53,369 bases of DNA from assembly GCA_947372465.1 (NCBI GenBank), contig CANBTT010000016.1, forward strand, positions 1 through 53,369, in the 5' to 3' direction. How positions within the stretch are numbered: the first letter of the stretch is position 1; each line of letters opens with the position of its first letter. The DNA is from Burkholderiales bacterium (GTDB lineage: Bacteria; Pseudomonadota; Gammaproteobacteria; Burkholderiales; Burkholderiaceae_C). The position numbers and the translations under genes are program-made. Shown piece by piece: positions 1 through 8,279 of the stretch. Below the pieces are notes generated by a model. That model was not told the DNA's origin. It did no database searches and was given only the letters and a program-made list of their open reading frames with translations.

Positions 1-396
1 TCATTGGATGCGGCCATCACATCCTCCACCAGTTTGATCTCTTTTAGACTTGAGGAGATCTCCAAGGCCCTGACAACAGGTCGGGGCAAGAGTTTTTGGT
101 ACATGTTTGAGCCCTTGTTGATGTCCAAAGCCATTTTTGATGCCTTGCCTGCCGATCAACAACGCGCCATTGAGGAGGTGGGACTTGAGCTTGAGAAGTT
201 TGCAACCACTCAAGCAAAAATTGATGACGAGGACGTGGCCTCGGTGTACAAAAAAGCGGGAGCCAAAGTCTTCGACATGGATGAGGCGACCATTTCTAAA
301 TGGAAGAAAATTGCTGAGGAGTCGGCTTGGATTGATTACGCCAAGAGAAGCTCCGAATGCGAGAGATTTTTAAAGCTGGCCAAAGCGGTTGCATAA
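1..396 (+). CDS. dctP: TRAP transporter substrate-binding protein, DctP family (5' truncated by window edge)
   Basis: Only the last 131 codons are visible. The reading frame is open from base 1, so the true start lies outside the window. The visible part has the C-terminal lobe of a DctP-type periplasmic binding protein: a GKSFWYMFEPLLMSK segment, then LPADQQRAIEEV, a motif usual in this family where the helical tail begins, and a Lys/Glu-rich tail. DctP proteins bind carboxylates in the periplasm and hand them to the DctQM membrane pair, which follows directly (11 bases to dctQ, 9 bases from dctQ to dctM). The ligand cannot be deduced from this fragment. The family call is firm. Confidence 0.85.
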   Translation, partial: SLDAAITSSTSLISFRLEEISKALTTGRGKSFWYMFEPLLMSKAIFDALPADQQRAIEEVGLELEKFATTQAKIDDEDVASVYKKAGAKVFDMDEATISKWKKIAEESAWIDYAKRSSECERFLKLAKAVA

Positions 397-407
397 AGGG
401 TATTTGA

Positions 408-944
408 ATGGAGCACGACATGTCTTCAGGCGCCAAGGACTTGAACTTGGAGCACAAAAGCTTTTTCTTCAAAGGATTGCACGCCTTTAATCAACTGGCG
501 GCCGTCATTGGATCGGTCGCCATAGGCATCGCTGCGTGTGTGTTGACTTGGGAGGCCACGGCAAGGTATCTTTTTAAGATTCCAAGTGACTGGCAAGACG
601 AGGTGACCATTTTTTTATTGGTGGGCGCGACCTTTTTGTCCGCTGGTTGGGTGCAAATTCAGCGCGGTCATGTAGGCATTCAAGCCTTGGGCGCCTTGCT
701 TGGTCCTCAGGCGGATGCAATGCGCCGATATTTGAGTGATATTTTGTCGCTTCTTTTTTGCCTCTTTTTCTCATGGAAGTCTTGGACGCTGCTTCTTGAG
801 GCCATCGAGGACAATCAAATATCAGGTTCTGCTTTTGGTGCGCCCTTGTGGATCCCTTATGGCTCCATGGCCGTTGGCACCTCACTGCTCGTCTTGGTCT
901 TGCTTGAGCAAGTGCTCAGCCGAGACGCGTTAAATAAAAAATAG
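408..944 (+). CDS. dctQ: TRAP transporter small permease, DctQ family
   Basis: A 178-residue membrane protein with four hydrophobic segments (about residues 25-45, 65-85, 105-130 and 145-170), the size and topology of DctQ. The family motif region WQDEVTIFLLVGATFLSAG is present in the second segment, followed by the usual positively charged loop. It forms the membrane complex with DctM and works with the DctP binding protein encoded just upstream. The start at 408 is preceded by AAAGGG at 395-400, a good ribosome site at 7-base spacing. A second ATG at 420 is possible. All three TRAP genes form one operon. Confidence 0.9.
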   Translation: MEHDMSSGAKDLNLEHKSFFFKGLHAFNQLAAVIGSVAIGIAACVLTWEATARYLFKIPSDWQDEVTIFLLVGATFLSAGWVQIQRGHVGIQALGALLGPQADAMRRYLSDILSLLFCLFFSWKSWTLLLEAIEDNQISGSAFGAPLWIPYGSMAVGTSLLVLVLLEQVLSRDALNKK

Positions 945-953
945 TTTTAAAAA

Positions 954-2312
954 ATGACAACTCTTCAAATTGGATTGCTTTTTGGGTTTTCTACCTGTGT
1001 GGTTTTGTTCTCAGGCATGCCCATCGCATTTGCCCTTGGCGCTGTTGCAACGGTGTTCATGTATTTCTTCATGCCCTATGCCGCCTTGGACACCATTGCC
1101 CAAAATGTGTACGAGGAAATGGCCAGCATTACTTTGCTCACCATCCCTTTGTTCATTTTAAAGGGCGCTGCAATTGGGAAATCCAAAGCAGGACGAGATC
1201 TGTATTCAGCCTTGAACATTTGGCTGAGCAAAGTGCCTGGTGGTTTGGGCATTGCGGTCACTTTGGCTTGTGGACTTTTTGCGGCGATGGCTGGGTCCAG
1301 TGCTGCAACCTGCTCAGCCATCGGGAGCTCCGCCATTCCTGAAATGCGTGAGAGAGGCTATTCGGCGGGGCTCTCCGCCGGTCTGGTCGCTGCGGGTGGC
1401 ACCTTGGGTATTTTGTTGCCCCCTTCCGTGACCTTGATTTTGTACGCGGTGGCGGCGGAGCAGTCTTTGGGGCGTTTGTTTTTGGCAGGCATTGTGCCCG
1501 GCTTGGTGCTGGTTGTCTTGTTTGCAGGTTATGGCATTTTTAAATTCAATTTAGAGCGCCGCCAAGCACAAACTTTTGCCGATCACGGTGGCGAGAGAGC
1601 TCGTATTTTGCAGGTGGATCATTACACCTTGAAAGAAAAATTCATGGCCATTCCTCGCGTTTTGCCATTTTTGATTTTGCTCTTGGGTGTGATGTGTGCC
1701 TTGTACGGCGGTTTTGCAACGCCCTCTGAGACGGCTGGTTTGGGGGCTGTGATGGCCCTGATTTTGATCGCTTTGGTTTACGGTGCTTTTAAGATGTCGG
1801 ATTTGAAGCCGATTTTTACCAGCACCTTGTCTGAGGCCACCATGCTGATGTTGATCATTGGCATGTCACTTTTGTACTCGTATGTGATGAGTTATTTGCA
1901 CATCAGCCAAAGTGCTGCAGAGTGGGTGGTGGGCTTGCATTTGTCCAAATGGGTGTTGTTTTTTGCCGTTTCAGTTTTGGTGGTGTTGCTTGGGTTTTTC
2001 TTGCCCCCAGTCAGTATTATTTTGATGACGGCGCCTATTATTTTGCCCCCCTTGAGAGCGGAAGGGTTTGATTTGATTTGGTTTGGTGTGGTGATGTCGG
2101 TGATCATGGAGATGGGTTTGATTCATCCACCTGTAGGGTTAAATATTTTCGTGATCAACAAAATTGCACCAGATATTTCTTTGAGTGAGGTGGTTTGGGG
2201 CACCTTGCCCTTTGTCTTTTTGATCATGATTGCCGTTTTTCTCTTGTGCTTCTTTCCAGACTTGGTGACCTTCATGCCTGATTATTTCTTTGGTCCAGCC
2301 ATACAGCGCTAG
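954..2312 (+). CDS. dctM: TRAP transporter large permease, DctM family
   Basis: A 452-residue polytopic membrane protein, the ion-coupled transport subunit of a TRAP system. Family features are GMPIAFALG near the N-terminus, TIPLFILKG, the small-residue stretch AAMAGSSAATCSAIGS, and GTLGILLPPSV, which is typical of DctM. The length matches the family (about 425-460). It starts 9 bases after dctQ stops and is the last gene of the operon, followed by a strong terminator. The transported compound is unknown; a dicarboxylate or other organic acid is the usual case. No regulatory gene for it lies in view. Confidence 0.93.
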   Translation: MTTLQIGLLFGFSTCVVLFSGMPIAFALGAVATVFMYFFMPYAALDTIAQNVYEEMASITLLTIPLFILKGAAIGKSKAGRDLYSALNIWLSKVPGGLGIAVTLACGLFAAMAGSSAATCSAIGSSAIPEMRERGYSAGLSAGLVAAGGTLGILLPPSVTLILYAVAAEQSLGRLFLAGIVPGLVLVVLFAGYGIFKFNLERRQAQTFADHGGERARILQVDHYTLKEKFMAIPRVLPFLILLLGVMCALYGGFATPSETAGLGAVMALILIALVYGAFKMSDLKPIFTSTLSEATMLMLIIGMSLLYSYVMSYLHISQSAAEWVVGLHLSKWVLFFAVSVLVVLLGFFLPPVSIILMTAPIILPPLRAEGFDLIWFGVVMSVIMEMGLIHPPVGLNIFVINKIAPDISLSEVVWGTLPFVFLIMIAVFLLCFFPDLVTFMPDYFFGPAIQR

Positions 2313-2373
2313 CGAGAAGGCGTTTCAAGCCAATTGAGCAGCTCGCTCGTTGTGGAGGTTTCTTCTTTAGGAG

Positions 2374-2406
2374 GGCCCGCTTTTGTTCAGAAGCGGGCCT
2401 TTTTTT
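2374..2406 (+). terminator. Intrinsic terminator after dctPQM
   Basis: A 9-bp perfect stem (GGCCCGCTT at 2374-2382 pairing with AAGCGGGCC at 2391-2399), an 8-base loop and a run of seven T (2400-2406). It follows the dctM stop by about 60 bases and lies just before the end of the convergent feoB gene. The T-run is on the + side only, so it mainly ends the TRAP operon. Confidence 0.9.
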
Positions 2407-2415
2407 GCAATGGGT

Positions 2416-4317
2416 TTACAGTCCCAGAGAAAGGCTCAAGTGGTAGGTGAGCCATGAGGCCACGTAGGCGAGCGCAAAAAGGTAAGCGAGCATGATCAAA
2501 GGCAGTCTCCAACCCCCTGTTTCTCTTTTGACTGTGGCAATGGTTGATAAACACTGCGGCGCAAAAACAAACCAAACCAGCAAAGACAAGGCGGTGGGTA
2601 AGCTCCAAGTTTGAGCAAGGACTGCGCCCAGTTCATTGCTTGCATTGGCTGAATTACTGGCTATCGAATAAACGGTTCCCAAAGCCCCGACCACGACCTC
2701 TCTTGCCGCCATACCGGGAATGAGCGCAACACTGATTTGCCAATTGAATCCGATCGGTTCAAAGAGGTGTGCCAATGCATGTCCAATGTAACCGGCAAAA
2801 CTGAGCTCAATGGCCGGCCCTTCAAAGCCCACCGGTGGCGCAGGAAAGGTGGCCAAGAACCACAAGGCCAGTGTGAGCACCAAGATCACGCCGCCCACGC
2901 GGTTCAAAAAGATCTTGGCCCTTTGCCAAAGTCCTATGCCAACGCTGTGAAGGGTGGGCCAGTGGTAGTTGGGCAACTCCATCATCAAAGGCCGTGCAAA
3001 GTGACCTTCACTGGTGAAGGTTTTGAGTATCCAAGCCACGGCCATGGCCCCAAGGATGCCCAAAGCATAGAGTCCAAATAAAACCATGCCCCTCAACGAC
3101 AAACCAAGCTCCACAGAGCGCTCAGGGATAAAAGCTGCAATGAGCAAGGTGTAGACGGGCAGTCTTGCGGAGCAAGTCATCAAAGGCGCGATCAAAATGG
3201 TGACAAATCGGTCTCTGGTGTTGGAGATGGTTCTGGCCGCCATGATGCCTGGGATGGCGCATGCAAAGCTTGAGAGCAAAGGAATAAAGGATCGACCTGA
3301 TAGGCCAACACTGCCCATGAGGCGGTCCAGCAAATAGGCTGCTCTGGGTAAATAGCCCGACTCTTCAAGAATCAAAATGAAGAAAAACAAGATCAGTATT
3401 TGTGGCAAAAACACCAAGACCCCCCCAACGCCGGCGATGAGGCCATCCACGACCAAGCTTCTCAGCACTTCCACGTGAATGTGGGCCCCAAGGCTCTCAC
3501 CGAGAAAGGCGGAGAAATCTTTGATCACTTGCATGGGGGCATTGGCCAAAACAAAGACCGATTGAAAGACCACAAAAAGCACCAAGGCCAAGATGACTGA
3601 ACCCCAAATGGGATGCAGCACCCAGTGATCGATGGTGTCACTGATGGGATCGGGATTGACTTCGTCCAGACCCAATTCAAACAGGAGGGATTGAATTTTG
3701 TCGGTGTCTTCAAGGGCGTCTGGCCCCAGGGTTTTTTGAGCGTCTTGGCTGCTTTGAATCACAGCCGCAAAGTGGTCTTGATTGAACGCCGTGAGCAAGT
3801 AGTTCTTCAGGGCCAAAACCCCTTGGGGCTCAATGCCGACGGTTGGAATCACGGGCATGTTCAAAGCGCGCGAGAGGGCTTCTGGATCAATGTCGATGCC
3901 GCGTTTTTTGGCCAAATCGCACATGTTCAAAGCCAATATGCAGGGCACACCAAGGCGCTGCACCGCGAGGGCCAATCTGAGCGTCCTTCGCAAATTGGTG
4001 GCGTCAACCACGCACACGGCGATATCGGGTTTTTTCTCCCCCGCGGCAATGCCTTTTAAAACATCGTGCGTGACTCGCTCATCAAGAGACCTTGGGTAGA
4101 GGCTGTAAACACCCGGTAGATCCAAGATTCTGAGGGATGGGGCATTGGCCTGCGTGAGCTTGCCTTCTTTGCGCTCAACCGTCACGCCTGAATAATTGGC
4201 AACCTTTTGATGGCTACCGGTGAGCAAATTAAAGAGTGCAGTCTTGCCGCAATTGGGGTTGCCGATCAGCACGACCAAGGGCGAGGAATCAACAAAATAG
4301 ACGGGAGAGGATTGCAC
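2416..4317 (-). CDS. feoB: Ferrous iron transporter FeoB
   Basis: A 633-residue Fe(II) permease of the inner membrane. The N-terminal G-protein domain has the P-loop GNPNCGKT at residues 19-26 and switch I followed by NYSGVTVERKEG. DLPGVYSLYP is the G3 region and LNMCDL the G4-type motif. The C-terminal half holds about ten membrane segments with the family Gate motifs, for example the Cys-containing FACAIPGIMAAR and the PLMTCSARLPVY region. It is shorter than the 773-residue E. coli protein, as is usual in Burkholderiales. The start is GTG, directly abutting the feoA stop codon, which implies translational coupling. Fur control is expected from the box upstream of feoA. Confidence 0.95.
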   Translation of the reverse strand: MQSSPVYFVDSSPLVVLIGNPNCGKTALFNLLTGSHQKVANYSGVTVERKEGKLTQANAPSLRILDLPGVYSLYPRSLDERVTHDVLKGIAAGEKKPDIAVCVVDATNLRRTLRLALAVQRLGVPCILALNMCDLAKKRGIDIDPEALSRALNMPVIPTVGIEPQGVLALKNYLLTAFNQDHFAAVIQSSQDAQKTLGPDALEDTDKIQSLLFELGLDEVNPDPISDTIDHWVLHPIWGSVILALVLFVVFQSVFVLANAPMQVIKDFSAFLGESLGAHIHVEVLRSLVVDGLIAGVGGVLVFLPQILILFFFILILEESGYLPRAAYLLDRLMGSVGLSGRSFIPLLSSFACAIPGIMAARTISNTRDRFVTILIAPLMTCSARLPVYTLLIAAFIPERSVELGLSLRGMVLFGLYALGILGAMAVAWILKTFTSEGHFARPLMMELPNYHWPTLHSVGIGLWQRAKIFLNRVGGVILVLTLALWFLATFPAPPVGFEGPAIELSFAGYIGHALAHLFEPIGFNWQISVALIPGMAAREVVVGALGTVYSIASNSANASNELGAVLAQTWSLPTALSLLVWFVFAPQCLSTIATVKRETGGWRLPLIMLAYLFALAYVASWLTYHLSLSLGL

Positions 4318-4578
4318 TCAGCGCTCCAAGTTGATTTCAATCAACTGGGCCTCAGCACGCCTCAGGGCAAAGGTTGAAACACCGATGCGAACCACCATGG
4401 GGTCACCGCCAAACAGGGCTTTGCTGAGCACCTGAACGCGCTCTCCCGTGATGAATCCAATTTCCTCGAGCTGTCTGGCCATGGGTGAATCGTGCTCAGA
4501 GGGCTTGACCCGAACGACACGCGCCAGTTGTTTCGCCTTTAAAAGGTCAAGAGAGGGTGTGATCAATGGATCGGACAT
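4318..4578 (-). CDS. feoA: Ferrous iron transport protein FeoA
   Basis: An 86-residue cytoplasmic SH3-like protein that supports FeoB. Family marks are LARVVRVKPSEHDSPMARQLEEIGFITGERVQVL in two adjacent segments and the C-terminal MVVRIGVSTFALRRAEAQLI, the usual FeoA ending where the SH3-like fold closes. It is the first gene of the feoAB operon on the minus strand; its TGA is followed at once by the feoB GTG. A Fur-type palindrome ends 18 bases upstream of the start, so repression by iron-loaded Fur is likely. The feoC gene found in enterobacteria is absent here. Confidence 0.93.
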   Translation of the reverse strand: MSDPLITPSLDLLKAKQLARVVRVKPSEHDSPMARQLEEIGFITGERVQVLSKALFGGDPMVVRIGVSTFALRRAEAQLIEINLER

Positions 4579-4595
4579 GGGGCCATTCTACAATA

Positions 4596-4614
4596 AATGA
4601 GAATTATTCGCATT
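4596..4614 (-). promoter_or_regulatory. Fur box upstream of feoAB
   Basis: The 19-base sequence AATGAGAATTATTCGCATT is an inverted repeat with 8 of 9 arm positions matching around a central T. It closely resembles the classic Fur operator, which is built from AATGATAAT-like half sites. It begins 18 bases ahead of the feoA start codon and its last two bases overlap the stop codon of the upstream gene. Iron-dependent repression of feoAB is the expected role. Confidence 0.8.
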
Positions 4615-5389
4615 AAGGCGCGCTCAAACACCAAGGTGCTTGATTCAAAACCAGGTCGTGGTACATGATCCAAGCCGAATTGGCGAAAAGAGCCAGACCT
4701 GCCACTCGAACACCCCACTGAGCGTAGACTTGGCTGTTGTTTCTGAGCGACTGTTCTTGGGGCGTTCGAAAAACAAGGGCTTGTGAGTTGGGGGCAGAGG
4801 AGCTGTTTGGGGGAGAGCTCAGTTGATCAAAGAGATGTGTGCCCAAAGCCATGAAGAGTGCGCCGCCCAAGGAAAAGCTCAGCATGATCAAGGCGCCACT
4901 CAGCGCTTGAGCACTGAGGGCTGCGACCATCAGCACCGAGTAGAGCAAACTGCATGGAATCAAACTCCAAAGCACACCCGTGACAAAAAGGGCCCAAGGC
5001 TTCTGAAAAAACGCATGATCGAGCATGAACTGTTCAATTTTGAGCCAAATGGACTTGGCAAAGGCACCAAGCCACAAAGGCTGGTTGGCAAAAATCAGCA
5101 AGAAAAGACCCAAAACCATGGCCAAGACATGTGTCATGTTCCAAACGGGTCTAAAAAGTGTAGACTGTGTTGAAAGCCAACCTAGGCTTTGCATGGATGT
5201 TGCGGCCAAAGCGCCCATCCCTCCATACCCCAAGGCTCTGCCAGATAAAAACAAGAACGTGGACTGGTGTTTAGAGCCCGAGGGCTTGATTTTTGCAAGC
5301 AAGGAGCAAGCGGGCCCACACATCATGAGGCAGTGGGGACCGCCAGTGAGCCCCATCATCAATGACAATGTGATCAAGGAGATCAGCAT
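4613..5389 (-). CDS. TauE/SafE (UreH-like) family membrane protein
   Basis: A 258-residue protein with about six membrane segments. The N-terminal motif GLTGGPHCLMMCGPACSL, with its His and Cys residues in the first segment, is typical of the UreH-like branch of the sulfite exporter TauE/SafE superfamily. These proteins are often found beside cbb3 oxidase and copper or iron handling genes, and the conserved Cys/His pair suggests metal or thiol chemistry in the membrane. The substrate is not known. Here it lies between feoAB and fnr, divergent from fnr, and close to the cco cluster. A role in metal supply for oxidase assembly is a guess from context. Confidence 0.75.
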   Translation of the reverse strand: MLISLITLSLMMGLTGGPHCLMMCGPACSLLAKIKPSGSKHQSTFLFLSGRALGYGGMGALAATSMQSLGWLSTQSTLFRPVWNMTHVLAMVLGLFLLIFANQPLWLGAFAKSIWLKIEQFMLDHAFFQKPWALFVTGVLWSLIPCSLLYSVLMVAALSAQALSGALIMLSFSLGGALFMALGTHLFDQLSSPPNSSSAPNSQALVFRTPQEQSLRNNSQVYAQWGVRVAGLALFANSAWIMYHDLVLNQAPWCLSAP

Positions 5390-5479
5390 GGGGCCTTCAT
5401 TTCGGGTGAAAAGTCATGCTTGGGGTTTAAAATAATTGAGTTCATTGTTGTCTATTTTCTTGGTGAGAAAGGTCGCTCG

Positions 5480-6241
5480 TTGAAGTCACCCATTAAGTCA
5501 GCTGTAGAAAAACTCCCGATCGCTTCTCCCGATCACCTGAAGCTTGCCTGCTCGAGTTGCAATTTGCGCGAGTTGTGTTTGCCCATCGGGCTGAGTCAGG
5601 AGGACATTGTCAAAATCGATCAATTGATTCAAATCAGAAAAACGATCAAAAAAGGAGAGCCCTTGATCCGCCAAGGTGACCGGTTCACATCTATTTTTGC
5701 CGTGAGAGTGGGTTTTTTCAAGACCATTGTCAACACCGACGACGGGCGTGACCAGATCACCGGTTTTCAAATGTCTGGGGATGTGATCGGGCTGGATGGC
5801 ATTCAGACGGATTTTCATACCTGCGAGGCGCTGGCCATTGAAGACTCTGAGGTGTGCGTCATGCCCATGGACAGACTTGAGGAAATCTCTAGGGATGTTC
5901 CTGCATTGCAGCATCATTTCCATAAAATCATGAGTCGAGAAATTGTTCGAGAAAACGAGCAAATTTTGTTGTTGGGCAGCATGAGAAGCGAGGAGCGTTT
6001 GGCATCTTTCTTATTGAATTTGTCCAATCGTTTGAAGTCCAGAGGATTCTCTCAGTCTGAGATGATTTTGCGAATGACGCGCGAGGAAATCGGCTCCTAT
6101 TTGGGCTTGAAGCTAGAGACGGTGAGCAGAACGTTTTCAAAGTTTTCAGAAGAGGGTCTTATCAGTGTTCAACAAAAAGCGGTTTTGATCTTGGACACCA
6201 AAGGGTTGAGTCTCAAAGCCAAAACGACGCCCATCGATTGA
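5480..6241 (+). CDS. fnr: FNR-type oxygen-sensing transcription regulator
   Basis: A 253-residue Crp/FNR family regulator. The N-terminal cluster CSSCNLRELC has the FNR spacing (Cys-x2-Cys-x5-Cys). A further Cys sits in the sensor domain (DFHTCEALAIEDSEVC), so the protein can be expected to carry an oxygen-labile 4Fe-4S cluster. The C-terminal helix-turn-helix reads EEIGSYLGLKLETVSRTF; the E..SR recognition pattern matches FNR proteins that bind TTGAT half sites. I chose the TTG at 5480 because GAGAAAGG lies 7 bases upstream and the family starts near here; an in-frame TTG at 5420 would add 20 residues. Matching sites lie ahead of ccoN and of the usp gene in this window. Confidence 0.92.
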   Translation: MKSPIKSAVEKLPIASPDHLKLACSSCNLRELCLPIGLSQEDIVKIDQLIQIRKTIKKGEPLIRQGDRFTSIFAVRVGFFKTIVNTDDGRDQITGFQMSGDVIGLDGIQTDFHTCEALAIEDSEVCVMPMDRLEEISRDVPALQHHFHKIMSREIVRENEQILLLGSMRSEERLASFLLNLSNRLKSRGFSQSEMILRMTREEIGSYLGLKLETVSRTFSKFSEEGLISVQQKAVLILDTKGLSLKAKTTPID

Positions 6242-6282
6242 GTGGTCCTTGTTTTGTTTGGGCGCTTGAAGGCTTCAAGGCT

Positions 6283-6507
6283 TCAAGGCCTCTCAAGCAT
6301 CAACAAACAACTGATGCTGCTGGAGAGCGATGTGGCTGACCAAAACAAAAAAAACGATCCCGCATAGATCCATTCTGTCTCATCGCTTGAGAGTTTGAAG
6401 GTCTCGGTCAACAAGACCGGATCCAAGAAAGCGAAAACGCACATCTCAAGGACGCCTGCGGCCAAAAAAGCAGGCCAGAGAATTTGAATTCCCCTCCACT
6501 TACTCAT
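6283..6507 (-). CDS. Small conserved membrane protein at the end of the cco cluster
   Basis: A 74-residue protein with two hydrophobic segments (about residues 8-28 and 47-70) joined by a short acidic loop. No named family is recognised. It starts inside the last codons of the fixH-like gene (8-base overlap), so the two are translationally coupled and it is the last gene of the oxidase cluster. The C-terminal coding end runs into a small CTTGAA/TTCAAG repeat. Similar short two-segment proteins sit at this place in other Burkholderiales cluster ends, as far as I recall. A role in oxidase assembly or stability is inferred from position only. Confidence 0.7.
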   Translation of the reverse strand: MSKWRGIQILWPAFLAAGVLEMCVFAFLDPVLLTETFKLSSDETEWIYAGSFFLFWSATSLSSSISCLLMLERP

Positions 6508-6790
6508 GGCGATCCCCTAAGTGGGTGGCCATTTGTTGCACCAAAGACAAAGAGGCTGCATTGGGTGTGCGGGTGGTGGCATGGTTTTTCTCGGTTTGAG
6601 CCGCGCTCAATGTGGGTGCCTGCATCTCGCCCACCAGCACCTTGTCGGCGCCTTGGTGAGCAATAAAGCCAGTCCACAAGGCTGCCATCACAACGATGCA
6701 AGGCCCCATCAGAATCAACCAGACGTAAGGGTAGGTCCACCAAGCATGGGCTTGGGTTTCTGAGTCCAGGTGTGGGTTTTGAGGATTCAT
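6500..6790 (-). CDS. FixH/CcoH-like protein (short form)
   Basis: A 96-residue protein with one strong membrane segment (PYVWLILMGPCIVVMAALWTG split around residues 20-42) preceded by a Trp/Tyr-rich interface. The GP-x-V-V pattern in this helix is the core of FixH/CcoH, a factor needed for cbb3 assembly and copper handling with CcoI. Classic FixH has a longer periplasmic domain of about 110-130 residues; here the tail after the helix is only about 50 residues and polar. It lies 15 bases after ccoG and overlaps the next gene by 8 bases. Family assignment rests on the helix and the gene order. Confidence 0.75.
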   Translation of the reverse strand: MNPQNPHLDSETQAHAWWTYPYVWLILMGPCIVVMAALWTGFIAHQGADKVLVGEMQAPTLSAAQTEKNHATTRTPNAASLSLVQQMATHLGDRHE

Positions 6791-6805
6791 GGTTGAGCGC
6801 TCTCT

Positions 6806-8221
6806 TTAAAGCAAAGGGACGATAAAAACGGTTTGCTCGCTGACAAGTTGATCGTCATCAAGACATTTGACATTGAGCCATATCTTGTGTGAGCCTGGGG
6901 TGGCTTGCGTGGCAGGAATGGCCACTCGCAACACAGACCACTTCGATTGGGCCGCATCCACTTCAAGCAACTGGGGCGTCTCAATTCTAAGCTGGTCCAT
7001 GCCATGTGCTGAGAGCTCAAAGTGCTGCGTGCTCTCTTTGCTGTTCATGATCTGAAAGCGATAAACATTTTCCATCACCATCTCGTGATCTTGACCCTCA
7101 ACCACTCGTGCCAAAGTATTTCTGTCTCTCACAATGTCCACCCTAAAGGTGGTGCGATAGGTCAATTGGTAAGCCACGACACAGCAAAGGCTTAAAAGCA
7201 GTGAGGCGTAAATGAGCACGCGGGTTCTGAAGATGCGTTTGATCTGTTCGGCAAGGCCCCAATTTTTTTCGATGGCATTTTCACTCGCAAATTTAATCAG
7301 ATGGATGGGGTAGGACATTTTTTCCATCACCTCATTGCAAACATCTGCACAAGCTCCGCAGCCAATGCACTCGTATTGCAGTCCATCCCGAATGTCAATG
7401 CCGGTTGGACACACCTGCACGCACAGTTGACAATCAATGCAGTGCCCGAGTCCTTTTTCATTTTGTAGCGCATCGGTGCTGAGGAATTTTGAGCGGTGAC
7501 CCCTGGGTTCACCGCGCTTGGCGTCGTAGCCAACCACCAAGGTGTCGGCATCAAACATCGCACTTTGAAACCTGGCGTATGGGCACATGTATTTGCACAC
7601 CTGTTCGCGCATGAAGCCGGCATTGCCATACGTGGCAAATGAATAAAACAAGACCCAAAACAAGGACCAACCCACCAAATTGGCCGTCCAAACGTTGTGC
7701 AAGAGGTCCTGGATGGGGACAAAATAACCCACAAAGGTCAACCCCGTCCAAAGTGCAATCAAGCCCCATAGGACGTGTTTGAGTGTTTTTTTTCTTAAAA
7801 CTTCTAAGTTGAATTTTGAGTGATCGAGTTTGATGCGTTGAGGCCTATCGCCTTCAACCCAACGCTCGATGAGCATGAAAATTTCACTGTAAACGGTCTG
7901 TGGACATGCAAAGCCACACCACACACGTCCTGTGAGCGCGGTGAACAAAAACAAGGACAAGGCGCAAATGACCAACAGCGCCGTCAGATAGATGAAGTCC
8001 TGGGGGTACAAGATCAAAGGAAAGAGATAAAACCGTCTGGCCTCTAAATTGAACAACACCGCTGGTCGGTGGGCCCACTCAATCCAAGGCAAGCCATAAA
8101 AAACCAGCTGGGTGAGCAGCACAAAAACCCATCTCAGGTTTGCAAAAAAACCGTGAACGCTTCTGGGGTAGATTTTGGGTGCAGAGGCGTAGAGAAGATT
8201 GGAGTGGGTGGTATCTTGCAA
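6806..8221 (-). CDS. ccoG: Cytochrome c oxidase accessory protein CcoG
   Basis: A 471-residue membrane iron-sulfur protein required for cbb3 maturation, thought to reduce copper for delivery to the oxidase. It has about five membrane segments. A ferredoxin-like region in the middle carries CIDCQLCVQVCP and CIGCGACADVC, two 4Fe-4S motifs, and an FGWTCPQ-like CGFACPQTVYSE motif lies in the second helix. The C-terminal part is the FixG immunoglobulin-like domain in the periplasm. The start is TTG at 8221, since an in-frame stop lies two codons upstream. There is a 58-base gap to ccoP, the largest between the structural genes, and no FNR box in it, so it is probably read from the ccoN promoter. 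Confidence 0.95.
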   Translation of the reverse strand: MQDTTHSNLLYASAPKIYPRSVHGFFANLRWVFVLLTQLVFYGLPWIEWAHRPAVLFNLEARRFYLFPLILYPQDFIYLTALLVICALSLFLFTALTGRVWCGFACPQTVYSEIFMLIERWVEGDRPQRIKLDHSKFNLEVLRKKTLKHVLWGLIALWTGLTFVGYFVPIQDLLHNVWTANLVGWSLFWVLFYSFATYGNAGFMREQVCKYMCPYARFQSAMFDADTLVVGYDAKRGEPRGHRSKFLSTDALQNEKGLGHCIDCQLCVQVCPTGIDIRDGLQYECIGCGACADVCNEVMEKMSYPIHLIKFASENAIEKNWGLAEQIKRIFRTRVLIYASLLLSLCCVVAYQLTYRTTFRVDIVRDRNTLARVVEGQDHEMVMENVYRFQIMNSKESTQHFELSAHGMDQLRIETPQLLEVDAAQSKWSVLRVAIPATQATPGSHKIWLNVKCLDDDQLVSEQTVFIVPLL

Positions 8222-8279
8222 GGCAATTCAATCATAAACACGCCCTTCCAAATTGGAGGGGCCGATGAAACAGGAAGGT

